Below, piece by piece: positions 26,360 to 36,059 of a stretch of 64,000 bases of DNA; the first letter of the stretch is position 1; every line of letters begins with the position of its first letter. The notes beneath the pieces are model-generated. The model was given only the letters and a program-made list of their open reading frames with translations, did not search any database and was not told the origin of the DNA. Origin of the DNA: Paraburkholderia fungorum (GTDB lineage: Bacteria; Pseudomonadota; Gammaproteobacteria; Burkholderiales; Burkholderiaceae). Both the position numbers and the translations under genes were made by a program. The DNA is taken from NCBI RefSeq assembly GCF_900099835.1, contig NZ_FNKP01000002.1, forward strand, positions 434,001 to 498,000, in the 5' to 3' direction.

Positions 26360-27694
26360 ATGAAGAAATCGCTCGTGCGCGGTGCGCTTTCGCTCGCCTT
26401 GCTGGGACTGGCCGCCGGCGTTGCCGCTCCGGTTCAGGCTAAAACCGAGATTACGCTGTCGCGTTTCTTCGGCGCCTGCGACGCTGAATACGGCAAAGTG
26501 AACGATGTCAGCAAGGCGGCGGGCGAATGCGGGATTATCACGACGCTGGTCAACCAGTTCAACGCGACGAATAAGGAAGATATCGTCGTCAAGCCGCAGA
26601 TCATCGAATGGAATCCGTACTACACGCAGATCGACGCGCGCATTCTGAGCCATGATGTACCCACTATTTCAGTCATGCACGAAGCGGTTCTCGGCGACTA
26701 TGTAAAGCGCAAGCTGGTCGAGCCGCTCGACGACGGCTTCAAATCGGTCGGCGTCGATACCAAAGATTTTACGGGCAACGCGCATCGCGGCGTGACGTTC
26801 GGCGACAAGACCTACGCGCTGCCTTTCGACACGCATTCGTGGCTCTGGCATATCAACATCAATCTGTTCAAAAAGGCGGGTCTGGTCGACGCGAGCGGCA
26901 AGCCGATTTTGCCGACCACGCCCGACGAACTGCTGAAGCAGGCGAAGCAGTTCAAGGAGAAGACCGGTCTGCCGTATATCACCATGCCGATCGCGAACGA
27001 AAGCGCAGCGCAAACGCGTTCGCTGTACTCGATGGTGTATCAGCAGAACGGCACGCTGTTTCCGAATGGTCCGACCAAAATCGATCTTCATAACAAGCCG
27101 GTCACGAACTCGCTGCAATTGCTCGACAGTCTGATGAAGGCAGGCGACATTACGCCGAATCTGGACTACGGCGCCGCGAATCAGGCATTCATGAACGGCA
27201 AGGCAGGCGTGCTGATCTGCGGAACGTGGATGATCGAGGACCTGACCAATCTGTCTAACAAGCCTGGCTCCGCGCTTGCGAATAACGGCTATGAAGTGGT
27301 GCCGTTCCCGAATCTGTTCCAGAAGAAAGCGGTGTGGGCCGACGGCCATTCGTGGGTGATGCTCAAAGGTGGCGCAAAGGATGAAAAGACTCGCCACGCT
27401 GCGCTGGTGTTCCTCAAGTTCCTCTACGACCACGATGCGGACTGGGCCCGCACAGGTCATTTGCCTGCGCGTCAGTCGGTGATCGACAGCGCTGCGTTCA
27501 ATGCGTTGCCGCATCGTTCGTCCATCAAGGAAATCTCGTCGACGGGCTATGCATTGCCGAACACCGTGCCGCGTCAGTTTGCGATTCAGGAAATTGTTGG
27601 CGACGAAGTGAGCAACATGCTCACCTCTGGAAAGTCGATTGCGGATGTCCAGCAACAGGCGGAAGACCGCGTGAACAAATTGCTGTCCAGGTAA
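26360..27694 (+). CDS. Periplasmic sugar-binding protein of the ABC importer
   Basis: A 444-residue extracellular solute-binding protein of the CUT1 type. A clear Sec signal peptide (MKKSLVRGALSLALLG, cleavage after VQA near residue 27) exports it. The mature part shows the two-lobe pattern, with NFNAT-like and GKAGVLICGTWM segments common in this family. AGGAGA precedes the ATG. It captures the sugar in the periplasm for the permease pair encoded upstream. The exact ligand cannot be read, but the arabinofuranosidase next in the operon suggests arabinosides. Confidence 0.92.
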   Translation: MKKSLVRGALSLALLGLAAGVAAPVQAKTEITLSRFFGACDAEYGKVNDVSKAAGECGIITTLVNQFNATNKEDIVVKPQIIEWNPYYTQIDARILSHDVPTISVMHEAVLGDYVKRKLVEPLDDGFKSVGVDTKDFTGNAHRGVTFGDKTYALPFDTHSWLWHININLFKKAGLVDASGKPILPTTPDELLKQAKQFKEKTGLPYITMPIANESAAQTRSLYSMVYQQNGTLFPNGPTKIDLHNKPVTNSLQLLDSLMKAGDITPNLDYGAANQAFMNGKAGVLICGTWMIEDLTNLSNKPGSALANNGYEVVPFPNLFQKKAVWADGHSWVMLKGGAKDEKTRHAALVFLKFLYDHDADWARTGHLPARQSVIDSAAFNALPHRSSIKEISSTGYALPNTVPRQFAIQEIVGDEVSNMLTSGKSIADVQQQAEDRVNKLLSR

Positions 27695-27812
27695 GCAGGC
27701 AATCAGGTAAGCACGCAATCGCGTTACTCACGACCCTTTCGGAAACCGATGTCCCACGCGTGTCGCCAATAGACCACACGCGTGGGCGGATCTCACAACA
27801 GGACTTATCACG

Positions 27813-29333
27813 ATGATTAATTCACGCCTTGTCGTCGACCGGGATTTTGTTGTCGCGGACCTTGACCGGCGCGTCTTCGGCACCTTTGTCGAACATATGG
27901 GCCGCTGCGTTTATACCGGTATTTACGAGCCGGATCATCCGAATGCCGACGAGCGCGGCTTTCGCAAGGACGTGATGGAACTTACGCGCGAACTCGGTCC
28001 GACGATCGTCCGTTATCCTGGCGGCAATTTCCTGTCCGGCTACAACTGGGAAGATGGTGTAGGCCCGAAAGAAAAGCGGCCGAAGCGTCTCGACCTCGCG
28101 TGGTATTCGGTGGAGAGCAACCAGTTCGGCACCAACGAATTCATCGACTGGTGCCGCGAACTCGATATTGAGCCGATGTACGGCGTCAATCTCGGCACTC
28201 GCGGCCCCGATGAAGCCCGCCATTTTGTCGAGTACTGCAATCATCCGGGCGGCACGGCGCTATCGGATTTGCGTCACGAGCATGGCTATGAGAAACCGCA
28301 CGACATCAAGTTCTGGTGTCTCGGCAATGAGATGGACGGCCCGTGGCAAATCGGCCGCAAGACCGCCGACGAATACGGCCGCACCGCGCTCGAAACCGCC
28401 AAGCTGATGCGTGCAGTGGACCCGACGATTCAACTCGCCGCGTGCGGTTCGTCGACGCATGAAATGGCGACGTACGGCATGTGGGAAGACCGCGTGCTCG
28501 ACCACTGCTTCGATCAGGTCGATTTCATTTCGCTCCATACGTACTTCGAAAATCGTCACGATTCGACGGCGGAGTTCTTCGGCAACATCGACGTGATGGA
28601 CCTGTTCATCAAGGAGATTGTGGCAGTTGCCGATAGCGTGGCGGCGCGCAAGCATTCGACCAAACGCATCATGCTGTCGTTCGATGAATGGAACGTCTGG
28701 TACAAGGCACGTTCGATCAACGATCTGCGCAAGCCGGGTTGGCCGAGTGCGCCGCGTCTGATCGAGGAGGTCTACAACGCGGAAGATGCGTTGGTAGTGG
28801 GCGGTGCACTGATCACGATGATGAACAACGCCGACCGCGTGAAAACCGCGTGTCTCGCGCAACTCGTCAATGTGATCGGCCCGATCATGACCGAGCCAGG
28901 CGGCGCTGCGTGGCGGCAAACGATTTTCTATCCGTTCTCGCAAGCCTCGAAATTTGGTCATGGCCGCGTGCTGAAACCGGTGATCGATTCGCCGACTTAT
29001 GAAGCCGAGACCTTCCCCGAAATCGCGTACCTGTGTGCATCCGTTGTCGATGATCGTGCGACCGGCACTACGACGATCTTCGCGCTGAACCGCCATCTGA
29101 CCGACGAGATGGAACTCAATATCGAGTTGCGCGGACTCGGCGCGGACCGCACACTCGATCACGCGCTAGAGTTGCATCACGCGAACCTGAAGGCGGTGAA
29201 CACTGCCGATGCGCCGATGACGGTGGCACCCGCTACCAACAAGCAGGTCGTCGTGGATGGCGAGAAGATCACCGCGCGCCTCAAGCCGGGTTCGTGGAAC
29301 GTGATCGTCACGACGTCGGCCAAGCGCAGCTAG
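27813..29333 (+). CDS. GH51 alpha-L-arabinofuranosidase
   Basis: A 506-residue protein of glycoside hydrolase family 51, with a TIM barrel followed by a beta-sandwich. The acid/base glutamate is in CLGNEMDGPW near residue 174. The nucleophile is in SFDEWNVWYK near 292. It releases terminal alpha-L-arabinofuranose from arabinan or arabinoxylan oligosaccharides. No signal peptide is present, so it works in the cytoplasm on sugars brought in by the ABC importer. The 118-base gap after the binding-protein gene lacks an obvious terminator. Confidence 0.95.
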   Translation: MINSRLVVDRDFVVADLDRRVFGTFVEHMGRCVYTGIYEPDHPNADERGFRKDVMELTRELGPTIVRYPGGNFLSGYNWEDGVGPKEKRPKRLDLAWYSVESNQFGTNEFIDWCRELDIEPMYGVNLGTRGPDEARHFVEYCNHPGGTALSDLRHEHGYEKPHDIKFWCLGNEMDGPWQIGRKTADEYGRTALETAKLMRAVDPTIQLAACGSSTHEMATYGMWEDRVLDHCFDQVDFISLHTYFENRHDSTAEFFGNIDVMDLFIKEIVAVADSVAARKHSTKRIMLSFDEWNVWYKARSINDLRKPGWPSAPRLIEEVYNAEDALVVGGALITMMNNADRVKTACLAQLVNVIGPIMTEPGGAAWRQTIFYPFSQASKFGHGRVLKPVIDSPTYEAETFPEIAYLCASVVDDRATGTTTIFALNRHLTDEMELNIELRGLGADRTLDHALELHHANLKAVNTADAPMTVAPATNKQVVVDGEKITARLKPGSWNVIVTTSAKRS

Positions 29334-29373
29334 ACGCCAGACGTATCGCACGGATGTCGACGAAGGAGGGGTG

Positions 29374-30144
29374 ATGTTTGAGCGTGAGCCGGTCGTTGGC
29401 ACCATGACTGCGCAGGTTGCGCGGATCGTCGGAATGAGGATCGTCTCGGGCGAGTTCGGACCGGGCGATCTGCTTCCGGTAGAAAGCGAGCTGTGCAGCG
29501 AGTACCGGGTGAGCCGCACGACGGTTCGTGAGGCGATCAAGCAACTCACCGGCAAGCGCCTGATTGAAGTGTCACCCAAGATCGGCACGCGTGTGCTGCC
29601 GTTCTCCGACTGGAACCTGCTGGATCGCGATGTACTCGCGTGGCGGCTCAATGCACAATTCGATTCGAAGATCGTCGAAGACATCTTTGAAATGCGCATC
29701 TGTTTCGAGCCGCGCGCGAGTTTTCTCGCGGCACGTCACGGCAGCGATGAAGATCTTCAGTTAATCGATCGTCGTTATCGTGAGCTGGCGAGTGCTTATG
29801 CGTCTCCTTCCGCGCAATCGGATGTGCGGGCTTCGGTCGAGGCGGTGCTGGAGTTTCATATGGCGATCATCACGATGTCGCAGAACGGCATGTTCATTAC
29901 CATCGGGAGCGCGATCAAGGCGGCGTTGCGGGTGTCGTCGGAGATGCTTTACCGGCAGGCGGCGAAGCCCAGCGAAGATATCGCCTTGCACGACGACGTA
30001 CGCAGCCGGATCGTTTCGCGACAGCCGGAGGAGGCGTCGGCCGCGATGACGCGGTTGCTCGCGGCGTCGCGCGAACGGATGTTGCGGTACACGATTACGC
30101 CGAAGGAAGCCGGTGGCGGAGTGAAAAATTTACCGCCATCGTGA
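29374..30144 (+). CDS. GntR-family (FadR subfamily) transcriptional regulator
   Basis: A 256-residue regulator. The N-terminal winged helix-turn-helix is typical of GntR proteins (LLPVESELCSEYRVSRTTVREAI). The C-terminal FCD domain (EMRICFEPRASFLAARHG, then FHMAII) binds organic acids or sugar acids, often with a metal. It lies 40 bases after the GH51 gene, with AGGAGGG before the start. The likely ligand is an arabinose-derived acid, and it may control the arabinose genes here. The ATACCA/TGGTAT dyad at 16233 is a possible site. Confidence 0.9.
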   Translation: MFEREPVVGTMTAQVARIVGMRIVSGEFGPGDLLPVESELCSEYRVSRTTVREAIKQLTGKRLIEVSPKIGTRVLPFSDWNLLDRDVLAWRLNAQFDSKIVEDIFEMRICFEPRASFLAARHGSDEDLQLIDRRYRELASAYASPSAQSDVRASVEAVLEFHMAIITMSQNGMFITIGSAIKAALRVSSEMLYRQAAKPSEDIALHDDVRSRIVSRQPEEASAAMTRLLAASRERMLRYTITPKEAGGGVKNLPPS

Positions 30145-30403
30145 TATGTCATCGTATGTCTATCTGTTCGTTGATCCACTTTTTATTAGGGAAGACCCGG
30201 GTAAATGCTAGTTTTCTCACGCCCACGCTGATCCTTATACTGGCGAGGAAGTACGACGACATATGATGTCCAGCTCGTGAGAGCCAGATTTCACCGTCGA
30301 CGCCGGATCATCGGAACCGGGCCATGCTCCGTCCACTTGCGCCGCTTCATCGAACCGCGCATTCGGGTGACACGCATTGTTCGGGGCACGTGAGGAGAGA
30401 AGA

Positions 30404-31690
30404 GTGAAATCGAAATACCGCTGGGTAATCGCCGCGCTGCTGTTCTTCGCCGGCATGCTGAATTACCTGGATCGCGCCGCATTGTCGGTGGTCGCGCCAA
30501 TCATCAAGGCTGATCTGCATATCAACGACGCGCAGATGGGTTTGCTCTTCAGCAGCTTCTTTATCGGCTATTGCGTGTTCTGTTTCGTCGGCGGCTGGGC
30601 CGCGGACAAATTCGGCCCGCGCAAAGTTTTCATGCTCGCGGCGGGTTTCTGGTCGATGTTCTGCGGTGCGACTGCATTCGCCGGCAGCTTCGGCACGCTG
30701 ATGGTCGCGCGCGTCGCCTTCGGCGTTGCCGAAGGGCCGATGGGCACCACTACCAACAAGTCTATTTCCAACTGGTTTCCCCGCCGCGAAGCAGGCCGCG
30801 CAGTCGGTCTGACGAATGCCGGGCAACCGCTCGGTGCAGCGGTCGCTGCGCCGATCGTCGGACTGGTCGCGCTGCAATTCGGCTGGCGCATTTCGTTCGT
30901 GGTGATAGCGGTACTCGGCTTTGTGTGGATGGCGTTCTGGTGGCGCTGTTTCCGCGATCAGCCAGACGAGCATCCGGCTGTATCGAAGGAAGAAGCCGAG
31001 TGGATCGTGGCCGACCGTCATTTGACGGCGACGGTCAATGCCGATTCTTCGAATACCGGACACAGCGTCTTTCACTACCTGTTCTCGTTGCCTGTGCTTG
31101 GCGTCGCGATGGCGTTCTTCGCATTCAACTACGTGCTCTACTTCTTTCTTTCGTGGCTGCCGAGTTATTTCACCGATTACCAGCATCTGGATATCAAGCA
31201 CATGAGTGTGGTCGGTATCCTGCCCTGGCTGGGTGCAACGCTTGGTTTTGTATTCGGCGGCATGATTTCGGACGGACTGTATAAGCGCACCGGCAATGTT
31301 CTGTTTGCACGCAAGACGGTCATCATCATGGGCCTTGGCGTGGCAGCTATTTGCGTGATGCTTGTGTCGCGAGTGAGTTCTCTCGTACCTGCCGTCACAT
31401 TGATCGCGGTGGCGAGTCTCTTTGCGTTCATGACACCGCAAGCGTGCTGGTCGCTGTTGCAAGACATCGTGCCGCGTGAGCGGATCGGCGCAACGGGCGG
31501 CTTCGTGCATCTGCTCGCGAATCTAGCGGGTATTCTTTCGCCGAGCATTACCGGCTTCATGATTCAGTACGGCGCGGGTTATTCGTCGGCGTTCGTGGTG
31601 GCGAGCGCGCTGGCAGCGGTGGGTCTGATCGTGTTGTGGTTCTCGGTGCGCGAGCATAACGTTGCACGCTTGCGCAGTGCGCCGGTTTGA
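30404..31690 (+). CDS. MFS transporter, anion:cation symporter type for a sugar acid
   Basis: A 428-residue major facilitator protein with 12 predicted membrane segments. It belongs to the ACS group (D-galactonate, glucarate and hexuronate permeases). NYLDRAALSVVAP in segment 1 and GWAADKFGPRK between segments 2 and 3 are diagnostic. GTG at 30404, with AGGAG upstream, is preferred to a TTG 27 bases earlier. Together with the FadR-type regulator and the dehydratase it suggests uptake of an aldonic or uronic acid, possibly L-arabinonate. Confidence 0.85.
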   Translation: MKSKYRWVIAALLFFAGMLNYLDRAALSVVAPIIKADLHINDAQMGLLFSSFFIGYCVFCFVGGWAADKFGPRKVFMLAAGFWSMFCGATAFAGSFGTLMVARVAFGVAEGPMGTTTNKSISNWFPRREAGRAVGLTNAGQPLGAAVAAPIVGLVALQFGWRISFVVIAVLGFVWMAFWWRCFRDQPDEHPAVSKEEAEWIVADRHLTATVNADSSNTGHSVFHYLFSLPVLGVAMAFFAFNYVLYFFLSWLPSYFTDYQHLDIKHMSVVGILPWLGATLGFVFGGMISDGLYKRTGNVLFARKTVIIMGLGVAAICVMLVSRVSSLVPAVTLIAVASLFAFMTPQACWSLLQDIVPRERIGATGGFVHLLANLAGILSPSITGFMIQYGAGYSSAFVVASALAAVGLIVLWFSVREHNVARLRSAPV

Positions 31691-31707
31691 TTGAGTGCAC
31701 GTTGATC

Positions 31708-31743
31708 GTGCCGCATGTTTTTCTATATAAGGCGATGCGGCAC
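31708..31743 (+). terminator. Possible hairpin after the MFS gene
   Basis: GTGCCGCAT (31708-31716) pairs perfectly with ATGCGGCAC (31735-31743) around an 18-base loop that contains a T-run. The long loop and lack of trailing Ts make it a weak terminator candidate. Confidence 0.35.
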
Positions 31744-31797
31744 TCGCAGTACTATTAGGTCCCATTCGGTCGATACGACCCGACAGGACTGACTATC

Positions 31798-32658
31798 ATG
31801 AGCGATCAACAGCAAGTGGCACCGGACAGCACGGCGGCGCGAGTCGCGCTGTGGCGTGCGCTGCATGTCGAAGCCGATGCCCCGCCACACGTGCTGGACG
31901 ACGAGATCGGCCTCAAGCTGCTCGCGCCCGGCGACGACTGGCGTCAGCGCGGCGACATGGACCCGCAATTCACACGGCCGTTTCGAGCGTCGATCGTCGC
32001 GCGGGCCCGCTTCATCGAAGATCTGGTCGTGGAGCAGGCCGCCCGTGGAGTGGAGCAGTACGTGATTCTCGGTGCCGGGCTCGACAGCTTCGCGCAACGG
32101 CGGCCCGAGATCGCATCCCGCATCAAGGTATTCGAGGTCGATCAACCCGGTCCTCAGGCATGGAAGCGTCAGCGTCTGATTGAACTCGGCTACGGCGTGC
32201 CGGAGTGGCTGCATTTCGTGCCGGTCGATTTCGAACGAAATGAAGCGTGGCGGCAGGCGCTTTCGAACGCCGGCTTCGACGACAGCAAACCGGCTATCGT
32301 GGTCTCCACCGGCGTGAGCATGTATCTGACGAAAGACGCAAACGCGGCGACGCTGCTTCAAGTGGCGTCTTTCGCAACCGGTTCCACTTTAGCGATGACG
32401 TTTCTGCTTCCGCTCGAACTGGCGGATCCCGAGGTTCGTCCCGGTCTCCTGATGGCGGAGAAGGGCGCGCGAGCCAGCGGTACGCCCTTTATCAGTTTCT
32501 ACACGCCGTCCGACATCGTCGCGCAAGCCCGCGACGCCGGCTTTAAGGACGCACGGCATGTGTCAGCGAACGATCTTGCCGCGCTTTATTTCGCAGACAG
32601 ATCCGATGGTCTGCGTCCGCCGAACAATGCGGAAGAACTGTTGGTGGCGAGTACCTAG
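31798..32658 (+). CDS. Class I SAM-dependent methyltransferase (LCMT/PPM family)
   Basis: A 286-residue protein resembling the leucine carboxyl methyltransferase-like family common in actinobacteria and Burkholderia. The SAM motif YVILGAGLDSFAQR lies near residue 88. The acidic FEVDQPGPQ near 113 would bind the ribose, and VVSTGVSMYL lies near 167. A small-molecule or protein carboxylate is a plausible substrate, but nothing nearby identifies it. It follows the MFS gene by about 107 bases and is probably a separate unit. Confidence 0.8.
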   Translation: MSDQQQVAPDSTAARVALWRALHVEADAPPHVLDDEIGLKLLAPGDDWRQRGDMDPQFTRPFRASIVARARFIEDLVVEQAARGVEQYVILGAGLDSFAQRRPEIASRIKVFEVDQPGPQAWKRQRLIELGYGVPEWLHFVPVDFERNEAWRQALSNAGFDDSKPAIVVSTGVSMYLTKDANAATLLQVASFATGSTLAMTFLLPLELADPEVRPGLLMAEKGARASGTPFISFYTPSDIVAQARDAGFKDARHVSANDLAALYFADRSDGLRPPNNAEELLVAST

Positions 32659-32771
32659 CTCGCGTATTTACCTTACTCCGCAAAACCAGAACTCGCGTCG
32701 GTCGATTTCATAAATCGATAGTCCGCTTTTTCCGTCGATACTTTTCCGCTCCAGAACAAAAAGGAAAAGAG

Positions 32772-34115
32772 ATGAGACGACGCGAGACAAATGCAGAACG
32801 GGAAGCCCGTTTTGATCGCCATCACGGTAACGTAATTCGACATAAGCACGGCACGAGCGCACTCGCAAAGTGGAGTGCCGCGTTGATGACGCCCGCGCTA
32901 ATCGGGCTCGCAGGAGCCCACGCGGCCGAAAGTCCGCAACGGGGCAACTGGGTCAATAGCTGGCAGGGAAGTCCGACTAAAGGCGCGACTTTCGACACCA
33001 AAGCCTGTCCTTCCGACGTCGGCGTGCAGGATCAGACAGTCCGCAATATCGTGTACCTCAGCACGGGCGGCGACCGACTCCGCGTGCGGATTTCAAACGC
33101 GGGCGGAGCGGTGCCGTTGCGGGTCGGCGCGGCCTCCGTCGCCCCTTCTTCAGGCGATGGCCCCGGCCTCGAAGGCGATTCGCATGTGCTGCATTTCAGC
33201 GGCGCACAGGAAGTGGTGGTTCCCGCAGGTGGCGAAGCGCTCAGCGACGTGGTCGATCTACCGGTGAAATCGTTCGACGCGCTTGCGGTCAGCGTTTATC
33301 TTCCGGCGAACACGGGGCCTGCCACGCAGCACTTCCTCGCGACGCAAACGAGCTATCTGTCCGCAGGCAACCAGACCGGAAGTGGCAACACGGTTGCGTT
33401 CACGCGCCCGGTGAGTTGCTGGATGTTCGTCTCTGGCGTCGATGTCGACGCAGCGCCCACAGTCAAAGGAACGCTCGTCACGTTTGGCGATTCGATCACC
33501 GACGGCTATCTGTCGACGACCGGCAAAAACCGTCGCTTCCCCGACGCACTGGCACGCCGGATGTCGCTGCGCAAAGGTGCGACGCTGTCGGTTTCCAATG
33601 CGGGCATCAGCGGTAACGAGTTGCTGACGAACCGCGATCAGGCGATGTTCGGCGTCCCGGCCAGCGAGCGTCTGGCGCGCGACGTGCTGACTCAACCGGG
33701 CCTGCGCGCCGTGGTGTTCCTCGAAGGCATCAACGATATCGGCGACAAGTCGGCCAAGGCGGAAGACATCATCCAGGCCATGCAGCAGGTCATCGCGCAG
33801 GTTCACGCGGCCGGAGTGCGTATTTACGGCGGCACGCTCTTGCCGTTCATGGGATCGAATAGCACCTACCACACCGACTACGGCACGCCGGCGGGCGAAC
33901 AGGAGCGGCTCAAGGTGAATGAGTGGATCAGAACGAGCCATGCATTCGACGGAGTGATCGACTTCGACAAGGTGACACGCGATCCGACCAACCCGGACCA
34001 TATGCGCGCGGTATTCGATAGCGGCGACCACCTGCATCCGAGCGATGCGGGTTACGAAGCGATGGCGCGCGCAGTAGACCTCGATATGATCTTGTCCAAT
34101 CTCGGCCGCCACTAA
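32772..34115 (+). CDS. Secreted SGNH/GDSL hydrolase
   Basis: A 447-residue protein with a long positively charged N-terminus and a hydrophobic stretch ending at AGAHA near residue 50, consistent with export. Block I is TFGDSITDGY, with the catalytic serine near residue 240. The SGNH asparagine is in GINDIGD near 321. Block V is HPSDAGYEA, with the Asp/His pair near 423. The first 180 residues form a beta-rich extension also seen in plant-polysaccharide esterases of this type. The likely role is removal of acyl groups from a plant polymer. Substrate is unknown. AAAGGAAAAG precedes the start. Confidence 0.85.
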   Translation: MRRRETNAEREARFDRHHGNVIRHKHGTSALAKWSAALMTPALIGLAGAHAAESPQRGNWVNSWQGSPTKGATFDTKACPSDVGVQDQTVRNIVYLSTGGDRLRVRISNAGGAVPLRVGAASVAPSSGDGPGLEGDSHVLHFSGAQEVVVPAGGEALSDVVDLPVKSFDALAVSVYLPANTGPATQHFLATQTSYLSAGNQTGSGNTVAFTRPVSCWMFVSGVDVDAAPTVKGTLVTFGDSITDGYLSTTGKNRRFPDALARRMSLRKGATLSVSNAGISGNELLTNRDQAMFGVPASERLARDVLTQPGLRAVVFLEGINDIGDKSAKAEDIIQAMQQVIAQVHAAGVRIYGGTLLPFMGSNSTYHTDYGTPAGEQERLKVNEWIRTSHAFDGVIDFDKVTRDPTNPDHMRAVFDSGDHLHPSDAGYEAMARAVDLDMILSNLGRH

Positions 34116-34128
34116 AAGGCGAATGGCG

Positions 34129-34152
34129 ATCGTGGCGAAGCCTCGCCACGAT
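34129..34152. terminator. Convergent hairpin between the esterase and MarR genes
   Basis: A perfect 10-base stem (ATCGTGGCGA with TCGCCACGAT, loop AGCC) lies between two converging genes. No T-run follows on either side, so termination strength is uncertain. Confidence 0.5.
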
Positions 34153-34182
34153 TCGCTTCGCGCCAGATGTTCAACGACGTTG

Positions 34183-34683
34183 CTAATCTGAAGCTGCGTC
34201 GTCGGTAGAGCTGCGCAGCGGCGCGCGACTCTGATCGTTATTCAAATGCACGAATTTCCGCAATAGGCGCAATAGCTGTTGCGCGTCTTCTTCTCCCATT
34301 CCGTCGAGCAGGCCGTGACTCAATGCATTGACGGCGGGAATAAACTGAATGAGTAGCTTCTCGCCTTCCGGCGTCAGCAGCAGACGACGTTGGCGACGCG
34401 GCAGAACCTCGCGAACAATCCAGCCCTTTGCTTCGAGCCGTACGGCGATGTCGGCGGTGGTCGACGTATCGAGGCCGACCCGTTGCGCGAGAGTGACCTG
34501 ATCCAGTCCGGGCAACTCGTGAAGCATTCGCAGTATCGAGTACTGGACGGGCGTCACTTCGCGACCCAGCAATTCATGAAACATGGACACTGAAATTTGA
34601 TGTGCCCGTCTGATCAGATGCCCAGGCTGATCGTAGAGGTCGAGGCTGATCGCCGAAGCGGTGTTGTCTGGTGATGTGGCCAT
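34183..34683 (-). CDS. MarR-family transcriptional regulator
   Basis: A 166-residue protein from the preferred start at 34683. An ATG at 34821 in the same frame would add 46 poorly conserved residues and reach into the divergent promoter. The winged helix is clear: VTLAQRVGLDTSTTADIAVRLEAKG is the recognition helix region, and RRQRRLLLTPEG the wing. It is divergent from the Rieske oxygenase operon, so it probably represses those genes until an aromatic ligand binds. Two overlapping dyads lie in the shared promoter region. Confidence 0.88.
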   Translation of the reverse strand: MATSPDNTASAISLDLYDQPGHLIRRAHQISVSMFHELLGREVTPVQYSILRMLHELPGLDQVTLAQRVGLDTSTTADIAVRLEAKGWIVREVLPRRQRRLLLTPEGEKLLIQFIPAVNALSHGLLDGMGEEDAQQLLRLLRKFVHLNNDQSRAPLRSSTDDAASD

Positions 34684-34838
34684 GGAAATAGAGAAAAGCT
34701 GTTGACTGGCACGCATCGGAGGTCGCCGATGTTTGCGACAGTGCCGGACTTTGCAAGCGTGAGCATTGTCCACGATCGCCGCGTTTGCTGATTGAAAGTC
34801 GGTGTTAGGGAAAACCTTCATTTAATCATCAAAGTTAT

Positions 34839-34868
34839 ATTGAGTACACTGAATCTCAATAAGTGTAC
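34839..34868. promoter_or_regulatory. Two interleaved inverted repeats, candidate MarR operator
   Basis: GTACACT at 34844-34850 pairs with AGTGTAC at 34862-34868. ATTGAG at 34839-34844 pairs with CTCAAT at 34855-34860. Both are perfect and they interlock. They lie between the MarR gene and the Rieske oxygenase start at 34962, where an operator for both is expected. Confidence 0.55.
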
Positions 34869-34961
34869 GGAATGAAGGGTTATCGCGACTCGTCAGTGGA
34901 CTTATCGACGCCAACCAGATTGAAGCCGTTGCGCGCACTAAAAATAAGGAGTGAGACTCAA

Positions 34962-36059
34962 ATGTTCCCCAAGAACGCGTGGTACGTCGCGTGTATGCCC
35001 GACGAAATCACGGACAAGCCGTTAGGTCGCCAGATCTGCGGAGAAGCAATGGTGTTCTATCGAAATGCGGATGGCGCTGCCATCGCATTGGAGGACTTTT
35101 GCCCGCATCGGGGCGCACCGCTGTCGCTGGGTTTCGTGCGTGACGGCACGCTCGTTTGCGGTTATCACGGACTCGAAATGGGATGCCAGGGCAAGGTGAC
35201 CGGTATGCCCGGCCAGCGCGTCAATGGTTTTCCTTCTATTCGCCACTATCCGGTTATCGAACGTTACGGTTTTATCTGGGTGTGGCCCGGCGATGCGACT
35301 CAGGCCGACGCGGCGAAATTGCATCATCTGGAGTGGGCGGAAAGCGCGGAATGGGCATACGGGGGCGGCCTTTATCACATTCGTTGCGACTATCGGCTGA
35401 TGATCGACAACCTGATGGATCTCACGCACGAGACCTATGTGCACGCGGACAGCATCGGGCAAAAGGAAATCGACGAAGCCGCGCCGAAAACCACGAGCGA
35501 AGGCGATACTGTCACGACGAGCCGCTTTATGGAAAATGTTGCCGCGCCGTCGTTCTGGAAAATGGCGTTGCGAGGCAATGGCCTTGCGGACGATGTTCCC
35601 GTCGACCGTTGGCAGATCTGCCACTTCTCGCCGCCGAGTCACGTGCTGATCGAAGTCGGTGTCGCGCACGCGGGTCATGGCGGCTATCACGCACCGGCTA
35701 ACAGGAAAGCTTCTTCAATCGTGGTGGATTTCATTACGCCGGAGACCGAAACCTCGATCTGGTACTTCTGGGGCATGGCGCGTAACTTCCGTCCCGATGA
35801 TGCGGCGCTGACGGCCAGCATCCGCGAAGGACAGGGCAAGATTTTCAGCGAAGACCTGGAGATGCTGGAACGCCAGCAGCAGAACCTGTTGAAGTGGCCG
35901 GACCGCAAATTGCTCAAATTGAATATCGATGCCGGTGGCGTGATGTCGCGGCGCGTGATCGATCGCTTGCTCGAACTCGAGCAAGTTAATAAAGAAGAAA
36001 GCGAAAGTGCGCCGCAGTCCCCCGTTTCACGCGTTATTCCAGTGCGGGCGGCAACGTGA
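34962..36059 (+). CDS. VanA-type Rieske aromatic oxygenase, large subunit (first copy)
   Basis: A 365-residue ring-hydroxylating or O-demethylating oxygenase. The N-terminal Rieske [2Fe-2S] ligands are CPH and CGYH, near residues 46-68. The mononuclear iron site is DNLMDLTHETYVH, near 150-162. This length and layout match vanillate O-demethylase VanA and related one-component-reductase systems. ATG 34962 is chosen because AAGGA lies about 12 bases upstream and MFPKNAWYVA is the usual VanA start; the frame extends 99 bases further. It overlaps the reductase gene by four bases. Likely substrates are methoxylated or carboxylated aromatics, such as vanillate, syringate or 3-O-methylgallate. Confidence 0.9.
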   Translation: MFPKNAWYVACMPDEITDKPLGRQICGEAMVFYRNADGAAIALEDFCPHRGAPLSLGFVRDGTLVCGYHGLEMGCQGKVTGMPGQRVNGFPSIRHYPVIERYGFIWVWPGDATQADAAKLHHLEWAESAEWAYGGGLYHIRCDYRLMIDNLMDLTHETYVHADSIGQKEIDEAAPKTTSEGDTVTTSRFMENVAAPSFWKMALRGNGLADDVPVDRWQICHFSPPSHVLIEVGVAHAGHGGYHAPANRKASSIVVDFITPETETSIWYFWGMARNFRPDDAALTASIREGQGKIFSEDLEMLERQQQNLLKWPDRKLLKLNIDAGGVMSRRVIDRLLELEQVNKEESESAPQSPVSRVIPVRAAT

